Shown: piece by piece, positions 1-5,243 of the stretch | Numbering within the stretch: position 1 is the first letter of the stretch | How the letters are laid out: each line of letters begins with the position of its first letter | NCBI GenBank assembly: GCA_030045935.1 | Contig: JASIEN010000740.1 | Span: 1-5,243 of the forward strand | Reading direction: 5' to 3' | DNA length: 5,243 nt | Source: Candidatus Sulfotelmatobacter sp. | GTDB lineage: Bacteria; Acidobacteriota; Terriglobia; Terriglobales; Acidobacteriaceae | Position numbers and translations under genes: made by a program | Notes under the pieces: model-generated | The model's input: only the letters and a program-made list of their open reading frames with translations | What the model was told of the DNA's origin: nothing | The model's database searches: none

Positions 1-483
1 TACGATTTCGGAAAAGAAGCAATCCGGCCGAAGCTCGCTATTTCTCTAAATGCTCCGAACGATCCCCTGCGCACCCGGCTGATGCCATTAAACAAGAAGT
101 GGAACCTGGAGATGCTGATGGCCGCGGCCAGAGATTTTCCACTCCGCACCCGCGAATGGATCACCTTCGAGTATGTGCTGCTTGGCGGCATGAACGACAA
201 ACCAGAAAATGCGCGCGAAATCGCAGAGTTGCTGCGTGGGCTGCGCTGTAAAGTAAATCTGATTGCGCTGAATCCCGGACCCGGCATCGAATTCACCACC
301 CCGGAGCCGGCACAGGTTGAAGCATTCCAGAAAATCTTACGCGCGAACGGAATTCCAGCTTACATTCGGCGTCCGCGCGGACGCGATATCTACGCTGCGT
401 GCGGCCAACTCAAGCGGACGGTTGAGGCTCCAATGCCGCCGGCACTGCAGCTTCATTCAATCTCTCCGGAACCGCACCGTTAA
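1..483 (+). CDS. rlmN: Dual-specificity 23S rRNA/tRNA adenine-C2 methyltransferase RlmN, 3' part
   Basis: This is the C-terminal 160 residues of RlmN; the start and the radical-SAM CxxxCxxC cluster motif lie left of the window. RlmN is a cytoplasmic radical-SAM enzyme that methylates C2 of A2503 in 23S rRNA (and A37 of some tRNAs) through a methyl-cysteine intermediate. Visible family landmarks, in order, are LAISLNAPND (codons 13-22), a PLNKKW segment, FEYVLLGGMND, the VNLIALNP strand, and RGRDIYAACGQL near the end. The Cys of that last motif (codon at 400-402) corresponds to the methyl-carrying Cys355 of the E. coli enzyme. The family usually has a His in the SLHAP motif; here it is Asn, a substitution I believe occurs in other phyla too. 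After CGQL comes a 23-residue unconserved tail that overlaps the 3' end of the convergent kinase gene. The stop is TAA at 481-483. Identification is firm; only the length is unknown. Confidence 0.95.
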   Translation, partial: YDFGKEAIRPKLAISLNAPNDPLRTRLMPLNKKWNLEMLMAAARDFPLRTREWITFEYVLLGGMNDKPENAREIAELLRGLRCKVNLIALNPGPGIEFTTPEPAQVEAFQKILRANGIPAYIRRPRGRDIYAACGQLKRTVEAPMPPALQLHSISPEPHR

Positions 484-2182
484 TTGGGATTTCAATGGAG
501 ATGGTAAACGCCCCGCTGTGGTCCTTTCTCCAGGAAAGGTGCCCGTGATGTTGCTTCAGAATGCCCTGGCAAGCGGTAAGTCCCAGGCCGGAAAGAGAAT
601 CCTGCACGGTTTGATTTACCGGTTCCGACATCTCATAGTTCGCACTATTTCTGGCTCTACCCGCCGTGGAGATCTTGACGATGGCGAAGCTACCCTCGCG
701 GACGGCGAAAACCCGCACCGCGCTGCTGCCTTGTTGACGAGCCGCAACAAATGCGTCGCCGATCGTTTGCACGCACACCTGAAGCAACTGATTGGAATCT
801 CCTTGTACGATCGGTAAACCGTCGGCGACGCTAAATGAGACATCGACCTTCAGACTCTGCCAGTGACTCTCGGCAAGTTTCACCGCAGTATGCAACAAAG
901 AATTCAAGTCTACAGCCATTATGGTGCCCGGCTTTTGTCTGGCAAAACTGAGCAGACTGGCCACCAGCGAACGCGTCCGCCGGGCATTCTGCGCGACTTT
1001 TTCCGCTACGTCTTTCTGGCCGGGGGTCAACGGGGTGCACAGCAGCAGATCGGAATATCCCAGCAAAGCAGTGATGGGGTTATTCAGCTCGTGCGCCACT
1101 CCACCGACGAGCTGTCCGATGGAAGCCAGCTTCTCCGACTCCGTGATCTGAGCTTGCAAACGCTTGAGATTGTCCCCGGAATCACGCCAATGAGTAAGCA
1201 GGCGGAGAAATTCGCGGTCGAGCATACGCTGCCTGATAAAGACCATGATGCCCAGAAGTAGCGCCGCCGAAAATGTCACTACCACGCGGAAACTGCGGAT
1301 GGGCAGCGGGATCATTTTGTCGGTCAGCGCCCACGCGGCAAAAAGGGGTAGTGAGAATGCCGCGATCATGCCGAGCCGGGCGAGCCATATTCCGTGAGAG
1401 GGCGCACTCAGCGCTATGCCGGGCCGCGGGTCGCGCACGCGCGTCCGGAGTCCGATCAGACTGACCCACGCCATCGACACCACCAGTGGAACATCGTAGA
1501 GACTGCCGGTGTAGTAGGCATGCCGGCTGATTGCATACGTGGCCACATAGGAACTGACCCCATAAAGGACAGTGGCCCCGAGGAAGCTGGAGTAGAGAGA
1601 CTTCCAGCCGTTTCCGCTCCCCCGATGGCAGAGAATCAAGCCAACGACGAACGCCAGCTTCTCGACCGTATATAGTGAATTCAGATTGCGGTTATAGGTG
1701 TCGCCGTCGGGAATGACATATTGCCATGGGATCACCGTCAGCACATAGAGATAGATCCACCACAACAAAAGGAGAGCAAAATCAAGATGTCGCAAGCTGG
1801 CGCGATAAATATCCTCCGAAGCGTGAGGCCGCAAGGCCAGAGCCGCCATCAACGGAACGATGTGCAGGAAAAGAACGATATCTCCCGTAAACACATAAGG
1901 GACATCCCGCCGTAACCAAACCTCAAAATAAGTCCAAAACAGTTGATAAACGAGCCATAACCCAATGCCTGTGGCCAGCAGGGACCAGAACAGTCGCAGC
2001 CGTCCATTTGATCGCAAGGCATGAGGAATAAAGCAAATGGTTCCTGAAAACAGCAAGACACACTGGATCACGTCACTGAGAGCTGTAAGAGCATACGAAC
2101 GCCTGAGAAGCAGCGCACCTGCTACGTGCACGGCGACGCTCGCAGCGATTATGGCGGTCCAGAGTTTGGCGTAGTGGCGCAC
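410..2182 (-). CDS. Polytopic membrane sensor histidine kinase with degenerate ATP-binding domain
   Basis: The protein is 590 residues from a GTG start at 2182. This start is preferred because AAAGGA sits 6 nt upstream; the frame stays open to a TTG at 2257 (25 residues more), which has no comparable site. Roughly ten hydrophobic segments fill residues 8-320, a large membrane input domain that I cannot assign to a named family. A short charged, probably coiled-coil, linker follows. The dimerisation/phospho-acceptor domain (HisKA) has the H-box VAHELNNP with His364 and looks complete, in the NtrB-like style. The ATPase domain (about 430-567) is eroded. The N-box asparagines are Gln472 and Asp476, the G1-box Asp is Thr506, and its second Gly is Ala510. 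The G2-like SGLGL (531-535) and the final GAFTISIEIP strand remain. By family knowledge these losses should impair ATP/Mg binding, so autokinase activity is doubtful. No response regulator accompanies it. It lies divergent to a complete two-component operon and ends inside rlmN. Confidence 0.88.
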   Translation of the reverse strand: MRHYAKLWTAIIAASVAVHVAGALLLRRSYALTALSDVIQCVLLFSGTICFIPHALRSNGRLRLFWSLLATGIGLWLVYQLFWTYFEVWLRRDVPYVFTGDIVLFLHIVPLMAALALRPHASEDIYRASLRHLDFALLLLWWIYLYVLTVIPWQYVIPDGDTYNRNLNSLYTVEKLAFVVGLILCHRGSGNGWKSLYSSFLGATVLYGVSSYVATYAISRHAYYTGSLYDVPLVVSMAWVSLIGLRTRVRDPRPGIALSAPSHGIWLARLGMIAAFSLPLFAAWALTDKMIPLPIRSFRVVVTFSAALLLGIMVFIRQRMLDREFLRLLTHWRDSGDNLKRLQAQITESEKLASIGQLVGGVAHELNNPITALLGYSDLLLCTPLTPGQKDVAEKVAQNARRTRSLVASLLSFARQKPGTIMAVDLNSLLHTAVKLAESHWQSLKVDVSFSVADGLPIVQGDSNQLLQVCVQTIGDAFVAARQQGSSAVRVFAVREGSFAIVKISTAGRARNSANYEMSEPVNQTVQDSLSGLGLTACQGILKQHHGHLSWRKDHSGAFTISIEIPINGAVPERLNEAAVPAALEPQPSA

Positions 2183-2188
2183 GAACAG

Positions 2189-2194
2189 TCCTTT
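2189..2194 (-). promoter_or_regulatory. Ribosome binding site deciding the GTG start of the divergent kinase
   Basis: Read on the minus strand, AAAGGA ends 6 nt before GTG at 2182-2180. It is the only good Shine-Dalgarno match near the possible starts and argues against the upstream TTG at 2257. Confidence 0.6.
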
Positions 2195-2217
2195 TCTTGG
2201 ACCTAAACAGTTTTCAC

Positions 2218-2233
2218 GCTGCTTAGTAGCAGC
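2218..2233 (-). other. Small stem-loop in the leader of the leftward kinase
   Basis: GCTGC and GCAGC arms (5 bp, perfect) flank a 6-nt loop. The hairpin lies about 35 nt upstream of the GTG at 2182 and would form in the leader RNA of the minus-strand kinase. There is no U-run, so it is not an intrinsic terminator. A stem this short can occur by chance. Confidence 0.25.
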
Positions 2234-2256
2234 TGTCCGATTGAGAATGAGGACCA

Positions 2257-2280
2257 AACCGCTCCTAAACTGGTGCGGTT
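2257..2280. repeat. Inverted repeat, 6-bp arms, 12-nt spacer (possible operator)
   Basis: AACCGC at 2257-2262 is matched by GCGGTT at 2275-2280. The total span of 24 bp, about two helical turns, fits a dimeric regulator site. It lies upstream of the preferred start of the leftward kinase. Its function is inferred only from symmetry and position. Confidence 0.3.
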
Positions 2281-2329
2281 CCCGTCTCAGAGATGGTTTT
2301 CATTTTAGACTTGAAATAGAGAAATACCT

Positions 2330-2345
2330 GATTACTCCGGTAATC
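2330..2345. repeat. Inverted repeat GATTAC-N4-GTAATC (possible operator)
   Basis: This is a perfect 6-bp dyad with a 4-nt centre, in the middle of the divergent intergenic region and about 66 bp upstream of the rightward -35 element. It is followed after 4 bp by a second short dyad. It resembles binding sites of dimeric HTH regulators in form, but it does not match the NarL 7-2-7 spacing. Confidence 0.35.
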
Positions 2346-2349
2346 ACAC

Positions 2350-2363
2350 TCTTAGGCGTAAGA
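2350..2363. repeat. Inverted repeat TCTTA-N4-TAAGA (possible operator)
   Basis: This is a perfect 5-bp dyad with a 4-nt GGCG centre. Its centre is 19 bp from that of the dyad at 2330-2345, so both sites would lie near the same face of the helix if occupied together. Taken alone it is weak; the tandem arrangement makes it worth noting. Confidence 0.3.
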
Positions 2364-2410
2364 TAGTCGGGACATTTCTCCAGGGCTGTATCAAATCTAG
2401 GGTTTTTCAA

Positions 2411-2439
2411 TTGATTCCACTGTTTGTTATCAATAATAT
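2411..2439 (+). promoter_or_regulatory. Sigma70-like promoter for the kinase/regulator operon
   Basis: The -35 TTGATT (2411-2416) and -10 TAATAT (2434-2439) are separated by exactly 17 nt. Each element matches 4 of 6 consensus positions, with the key TTGA and the TA...T framework present. Transcription would start near 2446, giving a leader of about 38 nt to the GTG at 2485. TTGAT (2411-2415) and ATCAA (2429-2433) also form an inverted repeat between the two promoter elements, which could be incidental. Confidence 0.5.
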
Positions 2440-2470
2440 GCGTGGCAAGTGAGTCGTCGGTCTCGGAGGC

Positions 2471-2475
2471 AGGAG
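2471..2475 (+). promoter_or_regulatory. Ribosome binding site deciding the GTG start at 2485
   Basis: AGGAG ends 9 nt before GTG at 2485, with an extra GGAGG just upstream at 2465-2469. The other in-frame start, GTG at 2449, would lie only a few bases after the predicted transcription start and has no such site, so 2485 is preferred. Confidence 0.6.
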
Positions 2476-2484
2476 CGATTCTTA

Positions 2485-4302
2485 GTGCACTCTGAAACAA
2501 AACATTTCTTGCGGCCAAGAGCGCAAGCCCCTTTGGACCCCAGCGAGGTCCGGCGAACCGAGCGCTGGCTAGCCACGGCCCGCGTCTTTCTGGCGGTTTC
2601 CGCCCTGGTCGCGATCCGCATGGATCCCACCCAACTCGGGCACTCCAATGCCGCCTACGGGTTGTTCGTCTTCTATCTTGCCAACGGCATCGGCATCATG
2701 ATGCTGTTGCGCAGACGAAAAGCTTCCACTCCTGCCTTTCGCTTTCTCGTCCACGCTGCGGATATCGTATGGCCGGCATTTATTTCGGTTTTTGCCGAAG
2801 GGCCGCGCAGCCCGTTTTTTCTCTTTTTTGTCTTTGTATTGACCGCCGCCGCTTATCGATGGGGACTGTGGGAAACCCTGAGCACGGCAGCCGCTGAGGT
2901 TGTGCTGCTTTGGGGCGAGAGCTTTGTTCTATTGCATGCTTGGGCGTCACACGGCCAAAAGCTCCCTTGGCATTTGCTGTCGGGCCTGCAAGTTAATGTT
3001 TCCGAGTTTGAGCCTAACCGGTTGTTCATGCTTTCGGTCTATCTTCTGGTCATGGGCATGCTTCTGGGTTATCTGGCGGAGCAACAGAAACATCTTCGCG
3101 CCGAGAAGGCGGCTGTGACCCGCATGCTGGCCAAGATTCGTGTAGAAGCAGGACTTACCGGAACTTTGCAGCAAATGTGCGAAGAAATCTCTGAAATGTA
3201 TTCGGCATCACGTATCCTGATTGCGTCTCAGGAAATCCACAGTCGCAGAACTTTTCTCGGGGAGTTGCGTAACCCGAATACCACGGCTGCTGAATTCGTG
3301 TGGCTTGATTCCAGTCCGCGCGATGCGAAGCTCTATCTGGACAACTTTCCGGGCGACGTTTGTTATGCCAGGCTGGAGAAAGACCGGTGCTCTGTGATAG
3401 CACTGGATGGTGATGGAAATCCGATTCCTTCGCCGACAACCGAGCCTTTAATGCGGCTGCGCAATAGACAACCTTTTCAATCGATCATTTCTGTTTCGTT
3501 CATCTTCGGCGGAGAGTGGCGGGGGCGCCTGTTCGTCTTCGAGCCTTCCGGGCGCGGAGATACGCAAGAGGAGCTGCGGTTCCTGCTCGATGTGCTGCAT
3601 CAGGTTGGTCCGGCTGTGTACAACGTTTATCTGCTGCATCGATTGCGCCGGCGTGCGGGTGCGGCCGAGCGTGCACGTTTTGCGCGTGAACTCCACGACG
3701 GGGCCGTGCAATCCCTGATTGCTGTTGAAATGCAGGTCGATGTCCTGCGGCGCCAGGCCGAGACTTCCCCGGACATCGTAGGCAGCGAACTGCGGCGCAT
3801 TCAGGGTCTGCTGCGCGAAGAGGTGCTCAAGCTGCGCGAGCTGATGCAGCAGATGAAGTCAATCGACGTAGACTCACGGCGGGTCAGGAACATCGTCATC
3901 GACACGGTCGAGCGCTTTGAACGTGAGACCGGCATCTCAGCCCGCTTCGTTACGGATATCGAAAAATTCGAAATGCCGGACAAAGTTTGCCGCGAGCTGG
4001 TGCGCATCATCCAGGAAGGCCTGGTGAATGTGCGCAAGCACAGCGAGGCACGGCACGCGCTGGTGCGGCTCACTTCGAACGACAGCCACTGGAACCTTAC
4101 CATTGAGGATGACGGCAAAGGCTTCCCCTTCGAAGGCCGCTTGTCGCAGGAAGAGCTCGATCGCATGGGCAAGGGGCCGGTCATCATTAAAGAAAGAGTG
4201 CGTTTGATTGCGGGCGCGCTCACGTTAGAATCGAATCCCGGTACGGGCGCACGTCTGGAAGTGAAAGTTCCAAAAGCGGGAGAACTCCCTCATGAACTTT
4301 AG
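2485..4302 (+). CDS. NarL/DegS-type membrane sensor histidine kinase (HisKA_3 family)
   Basis: The protein is 605 residues from the GTG at 2485, chosen for its AGGAG site; a GTG at 2449 would add 12 residues. About six hydrophobic segments fill residues 29-196, forming the membrane input domain. A cytosolic region at about 200-370 then has a GAF-like pattern; I infer this from its position and the alternating strands, without a defining motif. The dimerisation domain carries ARELHDGAVQSL with phospho-acceptor His404 followed by Asp, the HisKA_3 signature. The ATPase domain is complete: the N-box EGLVNVRKHS has Asn515, the G1 box is EDDGKGF (Asp542), and there is a GKGPVIIKERV lid/G2 segment and a final GTGARLEVKVP strand. 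It should autophosphorylate and pass phosphate to the regulator encoded immediately downstream, whose ATG lies inside the last codons of this gene (11-bp overlap). The signal sensed is unknown. Confidence 0.92.
   Translation: MHSETKHFLRPRAQAPLDPSEVRRTERWLATARVFLAVSALVAIRMDPTQLGHSNAAYGLFVFYLANGIGIMMLLRRRKASTPAFRFLVHAADIVWPAFISVFAEGPRSPFFLFFVFVLTAAAYRWGLWETLSTAAAEVVLLWGESFVLLHAWASHGQKLPWHLLSGLQVNVSEFEPNRLFMLSVYLLVMGMLLGYLAEQQKHLRAEKAAVTRMLAKIRVEAGLTGTLQQMCEEISEMYSASRILIASQEIHSRRTFLGELRNPNTTAAEFVWLDSSPRDAKLYLDNFPGDVCYARLEKDRCSVIALDGDGNPIPSPTTEPLMRLRNRQPFQSIISVSFIFGGEWRGRLFVFEPSGRGDTQEELRFLLDVLHQVGPAVYNVYLLHRLRRRAGAAERARFARELHDGAVQSLIAVEMQVDVLRRQAETSPDIVGSELRRIQGLLREEVLKLRELMQQMKSIDVDSRRVRNIVIDTVERFERETGISARFVTDIEKFEMPDKVCRELVRIIQEGLVNVRKHSEARHALVRLTSNDSHWNLTIEDDGKGFPFEGRLSQEELDRMGKGPVIIKERVRLIAGALTLESNPGTGARLEVKVPKAGELPHEL
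4278..4289 (+). promoter_or_regulatory. Shine-Dalgarno of the regulator inside a small hairpin
   Basis: GGGAG at 4278-4282, 9 nt before the ATG at 4292, is the likely ribosome binding site of the response regulator gene. It is directly followed by its complement CTCCC (4285-4289), giving at least a 4-bp GGGA/TCCC stem closed by a GAAC loop. Ribosomes finishing the kinase would open it, as expected for translational coupling. The stem is short and its effect is inferred. Confidence 0.4.
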
Positions 4303-4978
4303 GAAGCCGCAGATTCGAATTGTGATTGCCGATGATCACCCTATTTTCCGCGATGGTCTGCGGCGATTGCTGGAAGCGGAGCCGGACTTGAAGGTAATTG
4401 GCGAGGCTTCCGACGGCGCCGAAGCAGTGAAGCTGGCACGCCAGTTGAAACCCGACTTGCTTCTGCTGGATCTGGCCATGCCCAAGCATCCCGGACTCGA
4501 GGCATTGCGCGACCTCAGCATGGGCACCTCTGGCCCTCCAGTGCGCGTAATCCTTCTGACCGCCGCCGCCGAGAAGAGCCAGATCGTGGAGGCCCTGCAA
4601 CTGGGCGCGCGCGGAGTCGTGCTGAAAGATTCAGCTACTCAACTATTGCTCAAGGCAATCCACACGGTCATGTCAGGGGAGTATTGGGTAGGCCGCGAAA
4701 GCGTCTCCAATCTGGTGCAATATCTCAGGGTGCTGGTGCAGTCCTCGAGCGACGAAGCGCGGCAGAGAAAATTTGGTCTCACTCCGCGCGAATTGGAAAT
4801 TGTTGCCGCCGTGGTAGCCGGATACTCCAACAAAGAAATCGCGGAATACTTCAAGATCAGCGAAGACACCGTTAAACATCATCTCAGCAACATTTTCGAT
4901 AAGCTCGGCGTCTCAACCAGGCTCGAGCTCGCCCTATTTGCCGTCAACCAGTCACTTCCCCTCAAAAGCATTGGATAG
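4292..4978 (+). CDS. NarL/FixJ-family response regulator (REC plus LuxR-type HTH)
   Basis: The protein is 228 residues, a usual length for the family. The N-terminal receiver domain (about 8-125) has the acidic pair Asp14-Asp15 in VIADDHPIFRDGL, phospho-acceptor Asp60 in LLLLDLAMP, the switch Thr90 and the conserved Lys112 in VVLKDS. All the key residues are present, so it should be phosphorylatable. After a linker of roughly 30 residues, a LuxR/GerE-type helix-turn-helix occupies about 162-220: LTPRELEIVAAVVAGYSNKEIA, then ISEDTVKHHLSNIFDKLGV, whose second helix would contact DNA. The ATG overlaps the kinase stop by 11 bp with GGGAG upstream, so the pair is co-transcribed and probably translationally coupled. 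The partner is very likely the HisKA_3 kinase upstream. Targets are unknown; the divergent intergenic region and the downstream pilin promoter are candidates. No clear intrinsic terminator follows the TAG stop. Confidence 0.95.
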   Translation: MNFRKPQIRIVIADDHPIFRDGLRRLLEAEPDLKVIGEASDGAEAVKLARQLKPDLLLLDLAMPKHPGLEALRDLSMGTSGPPVRVILLTAAAEKSQIVEALQLGARGVVLKDSATQLLLKAIHTVMSGEYWVGRESVSNLVQYLRVLVQSSSDEARQRKFGLTPRELEIVAAVVAGYSNKEIAEYFKISEDTVKHHLSNIFDKLGVSTRLELALFAVNQSLPLKSIG

Positions 4979-5029
4979 CAGAACGGATGAACTGCCCACA
5001 TTGGGGGAGACGATGGCACGAACGGGCTA

Positions 5030-5058
5030 TTGGCGACTAATCTGCCCCACACTAATAT
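5030..5058 (+). promoter_or_regulatory. Candidate sigma70-like promoter for the Flp pilin gene
   Basis: TTGGCG (5030-5035) and TAATAT (5053-5058) are spaced by 17 nt, and the -10 hexamer is the same as in the kinase operon promoter. Transcription would begin near 5065, leaving a leader of about 90 nt before the ATG at 5158. The same bases also contain TGGC and TGC with the GG-N10-GC spacing of a sigma54 site (5031-5045), but the remaining sigma54 consensus positions are mostly absent. Pilin genes are usually strongly expressed, so a dedicated promoter here is expected. Confidence 0.4.
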
Positions 5059-5140
5059 TTCTTAGGCAGACACCTCCGGTCACAAGATTTGCGCTTTGCC
5101 CCGTTAGCTGGAACCTCAGGGGTCAAGCAAGACAGTTCTG

Positions 5141-5146
5141 AAGGAG
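5141..5146 (+). promoter_or_regulatory. Ribosome binding site of the Flp pilin gene
   Basis: AAGGAG lies 11 nt before the ATG at 5158. The match is strong and the spacing slightly long; it supports this ATG as the start of the partial gene at the right edge. Confidence 0.65.
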
Positions 5147-5157
5147 CCCGCAGCCCG

Positions 5158-5243
5158 ATGTTGAAAAAACTGTGGAAAGACGAGAGCGGTCAGGATATCG
5201 CCGAATACGCTGTAATGCTGGCGGTGATACTGGTCATTGTAGT
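5158..5243 (+). CDS. Flp-type (type IVb) prepilin, 5' part
   Basis: Only the first 28 codons are present; the gene runs off the right edge. The product begins with a short charged leader (MLKKLWKDESG) followed by QDIAEYAVML and a strongly hydrophobic stretch. This is the Flp prepilin pattern: a prepilin peptidase of the TadV/CpaA type would cut after Gly11, leaving a mature protein with Glu at position 5 and Tyr at 6 (the G/XXXXEY motif). Flp pilins are usually 50-70 residues and assemble into Tad pili used in adhesion and surface colonisation; tad/cpa assembly genes often follow. It could also be a TadE/TadF-like pseudopilin, but the very short leader and the exact motif favour Flp. It lies 179 bp after the response regulator with its own candidate promoter. 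Confidence 0.85.
   Translation, partial: MLKKLWKDESGQDIAEYAVMLAVILVIV

Larger units (their letters stand above)
2183..2484. promoter_or_regulatory. Divergent regulatory region between the two sensor kinase genes
   Basis: About 300 bp separate the two divergent start codons, and the stretch is visibly AT-richer than its flanks. It holds a sigma70-like promoter facing right (2411-2439), two tightly spaced short dyads (2330-2345 and 2350-2363), a longer-armed dyad (2257-2280) and a small stem-loop in the leftward leader (2218-2233). I found no convincing promoter for the leftward kinase; a TAAAAT on the minus strand (2307-2302) lacks a -35 partner. No credible gene lies in this stretch. Confidence 0.6.

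Noticed and set aside
863..1261. Plus-strand open frame opposite the kinase
   Set aside because: The minus-strand frame encodes the H-box and clear kinase motifs; this is its antisense shadow.
2183..2257. N-terminal extension of the leftward kinase from TTG at 2257
   Set aside because: It adds 25 polar residues before the first membrane segment, has no good ribosome site and overlaps a dyad and a hairpin; the GTG at 2182 has AAAGGA at ideal spacing.
2438..2452. Four-codon mini-ORF (ATG CGT GGC AAG TGA) ahead of the HisKA_3 kinase, as a possible leader peptide
   Set aside because: Its ATG overlaps the predicted -10 element, so it would lie upstream of the transcript; it is probably chance.
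5018..5050. TGGCACG-like sigma54 -24 element in the pilin leader
   Set aside because: The TGGCACG at 5014-5020 has its following GC one base too close (N9 instead of N10). The alternative at 5031-5045 has correct spacing but poor flanking consensus.
4979..5050. Intrinsic terminator after the response regulator
   Set aside because: Only short or widely spaced G/C-run pairings (for example TGGGG with CCCCA, about 40 nt apart) and no U-run were found.
4938..5141. 67-codon open frame spanning the regulator end and the pilin leader
   Set aside because: It starts inside the regulator in another frame, has no family motif and covers the promoter and leader; it is probably not coding.
5060..5157. 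Cyclic-di-GMP (GEMM) riboswitch in the pilin leader
   Set aside because: A CCTCCGGT segment is reminiscent, but the other conserved GEMM blocks and the paired helices are not visible.

Overview
The window looks like chromosomal DNA from a free-living bacterium of moderately high GC. An acidobacterium (Terriglobia/Koribacter-like) is the best guess. That rests on the style of the kinases, of the Flp-type pilin start and of the RlmN tail; it is inference, since no marker gene fixes the lineage. I see no mobile element, CRISPR array, tRNA or rRNA.

Layout. (1) Positions 1-483, + strand: the 3' part of rlmN, the radical-SAM 23S rRNA/tRNA adenine-C2 methyltransferase, entering from the left. (2) Positions 410-2182, - strand: a polytopic membrane histidine kinase with an intact phospho-acceptor (H) domain but an eroded ATP-binding domain. 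Its 3' end overlaps the rlmN 3' end by 74 bp, tail to tail. (3) Positions 2183-2484: a divergent intergenic region with a good sigma70-like promoter for the rightward genes and several short inverted repeats. (4) Positions 2485-4302 and 4292-4978, + strand: a NarL/DegS-type (HisKA_3) membrane sensor kinase and its LuxR/NarL-family response regulator, overlapping by 11 bp as a translationally coupled two-component operon. (5) Positions 4979-5157: a leader region with a candidate promoter and a clear ribosome binding site. (6) Positions 5158 to the end: the start of a Flp-type (type IVb) prepilin gene, probably the first gene of a Tad/Flp pilus cluster beyond the right edge.

How the genes may work together. 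The kinase and regulator at 2485-4978 form a complete phosphorelay: membrane or GAF-like sensing, His404, then Asp60 of the regulator, then LuxR-type DNA binding. The divergent kinase at 410-2182 has no regulator of its own here. It keeps its phospho-histidine but lacks the N-box asparagines and the G1-box aspartate, so it may act as a phosphatase, phosphotransfer or purely sensory partner rather than an active kinase. The Flp pilin downstream is a possible, unproven, target of the regulator. rlmN is a housekeeping neighbour.

I did not find a convincing new system. The most unusual item is the degenerate kinase placed back to back with an intact two-component operon.
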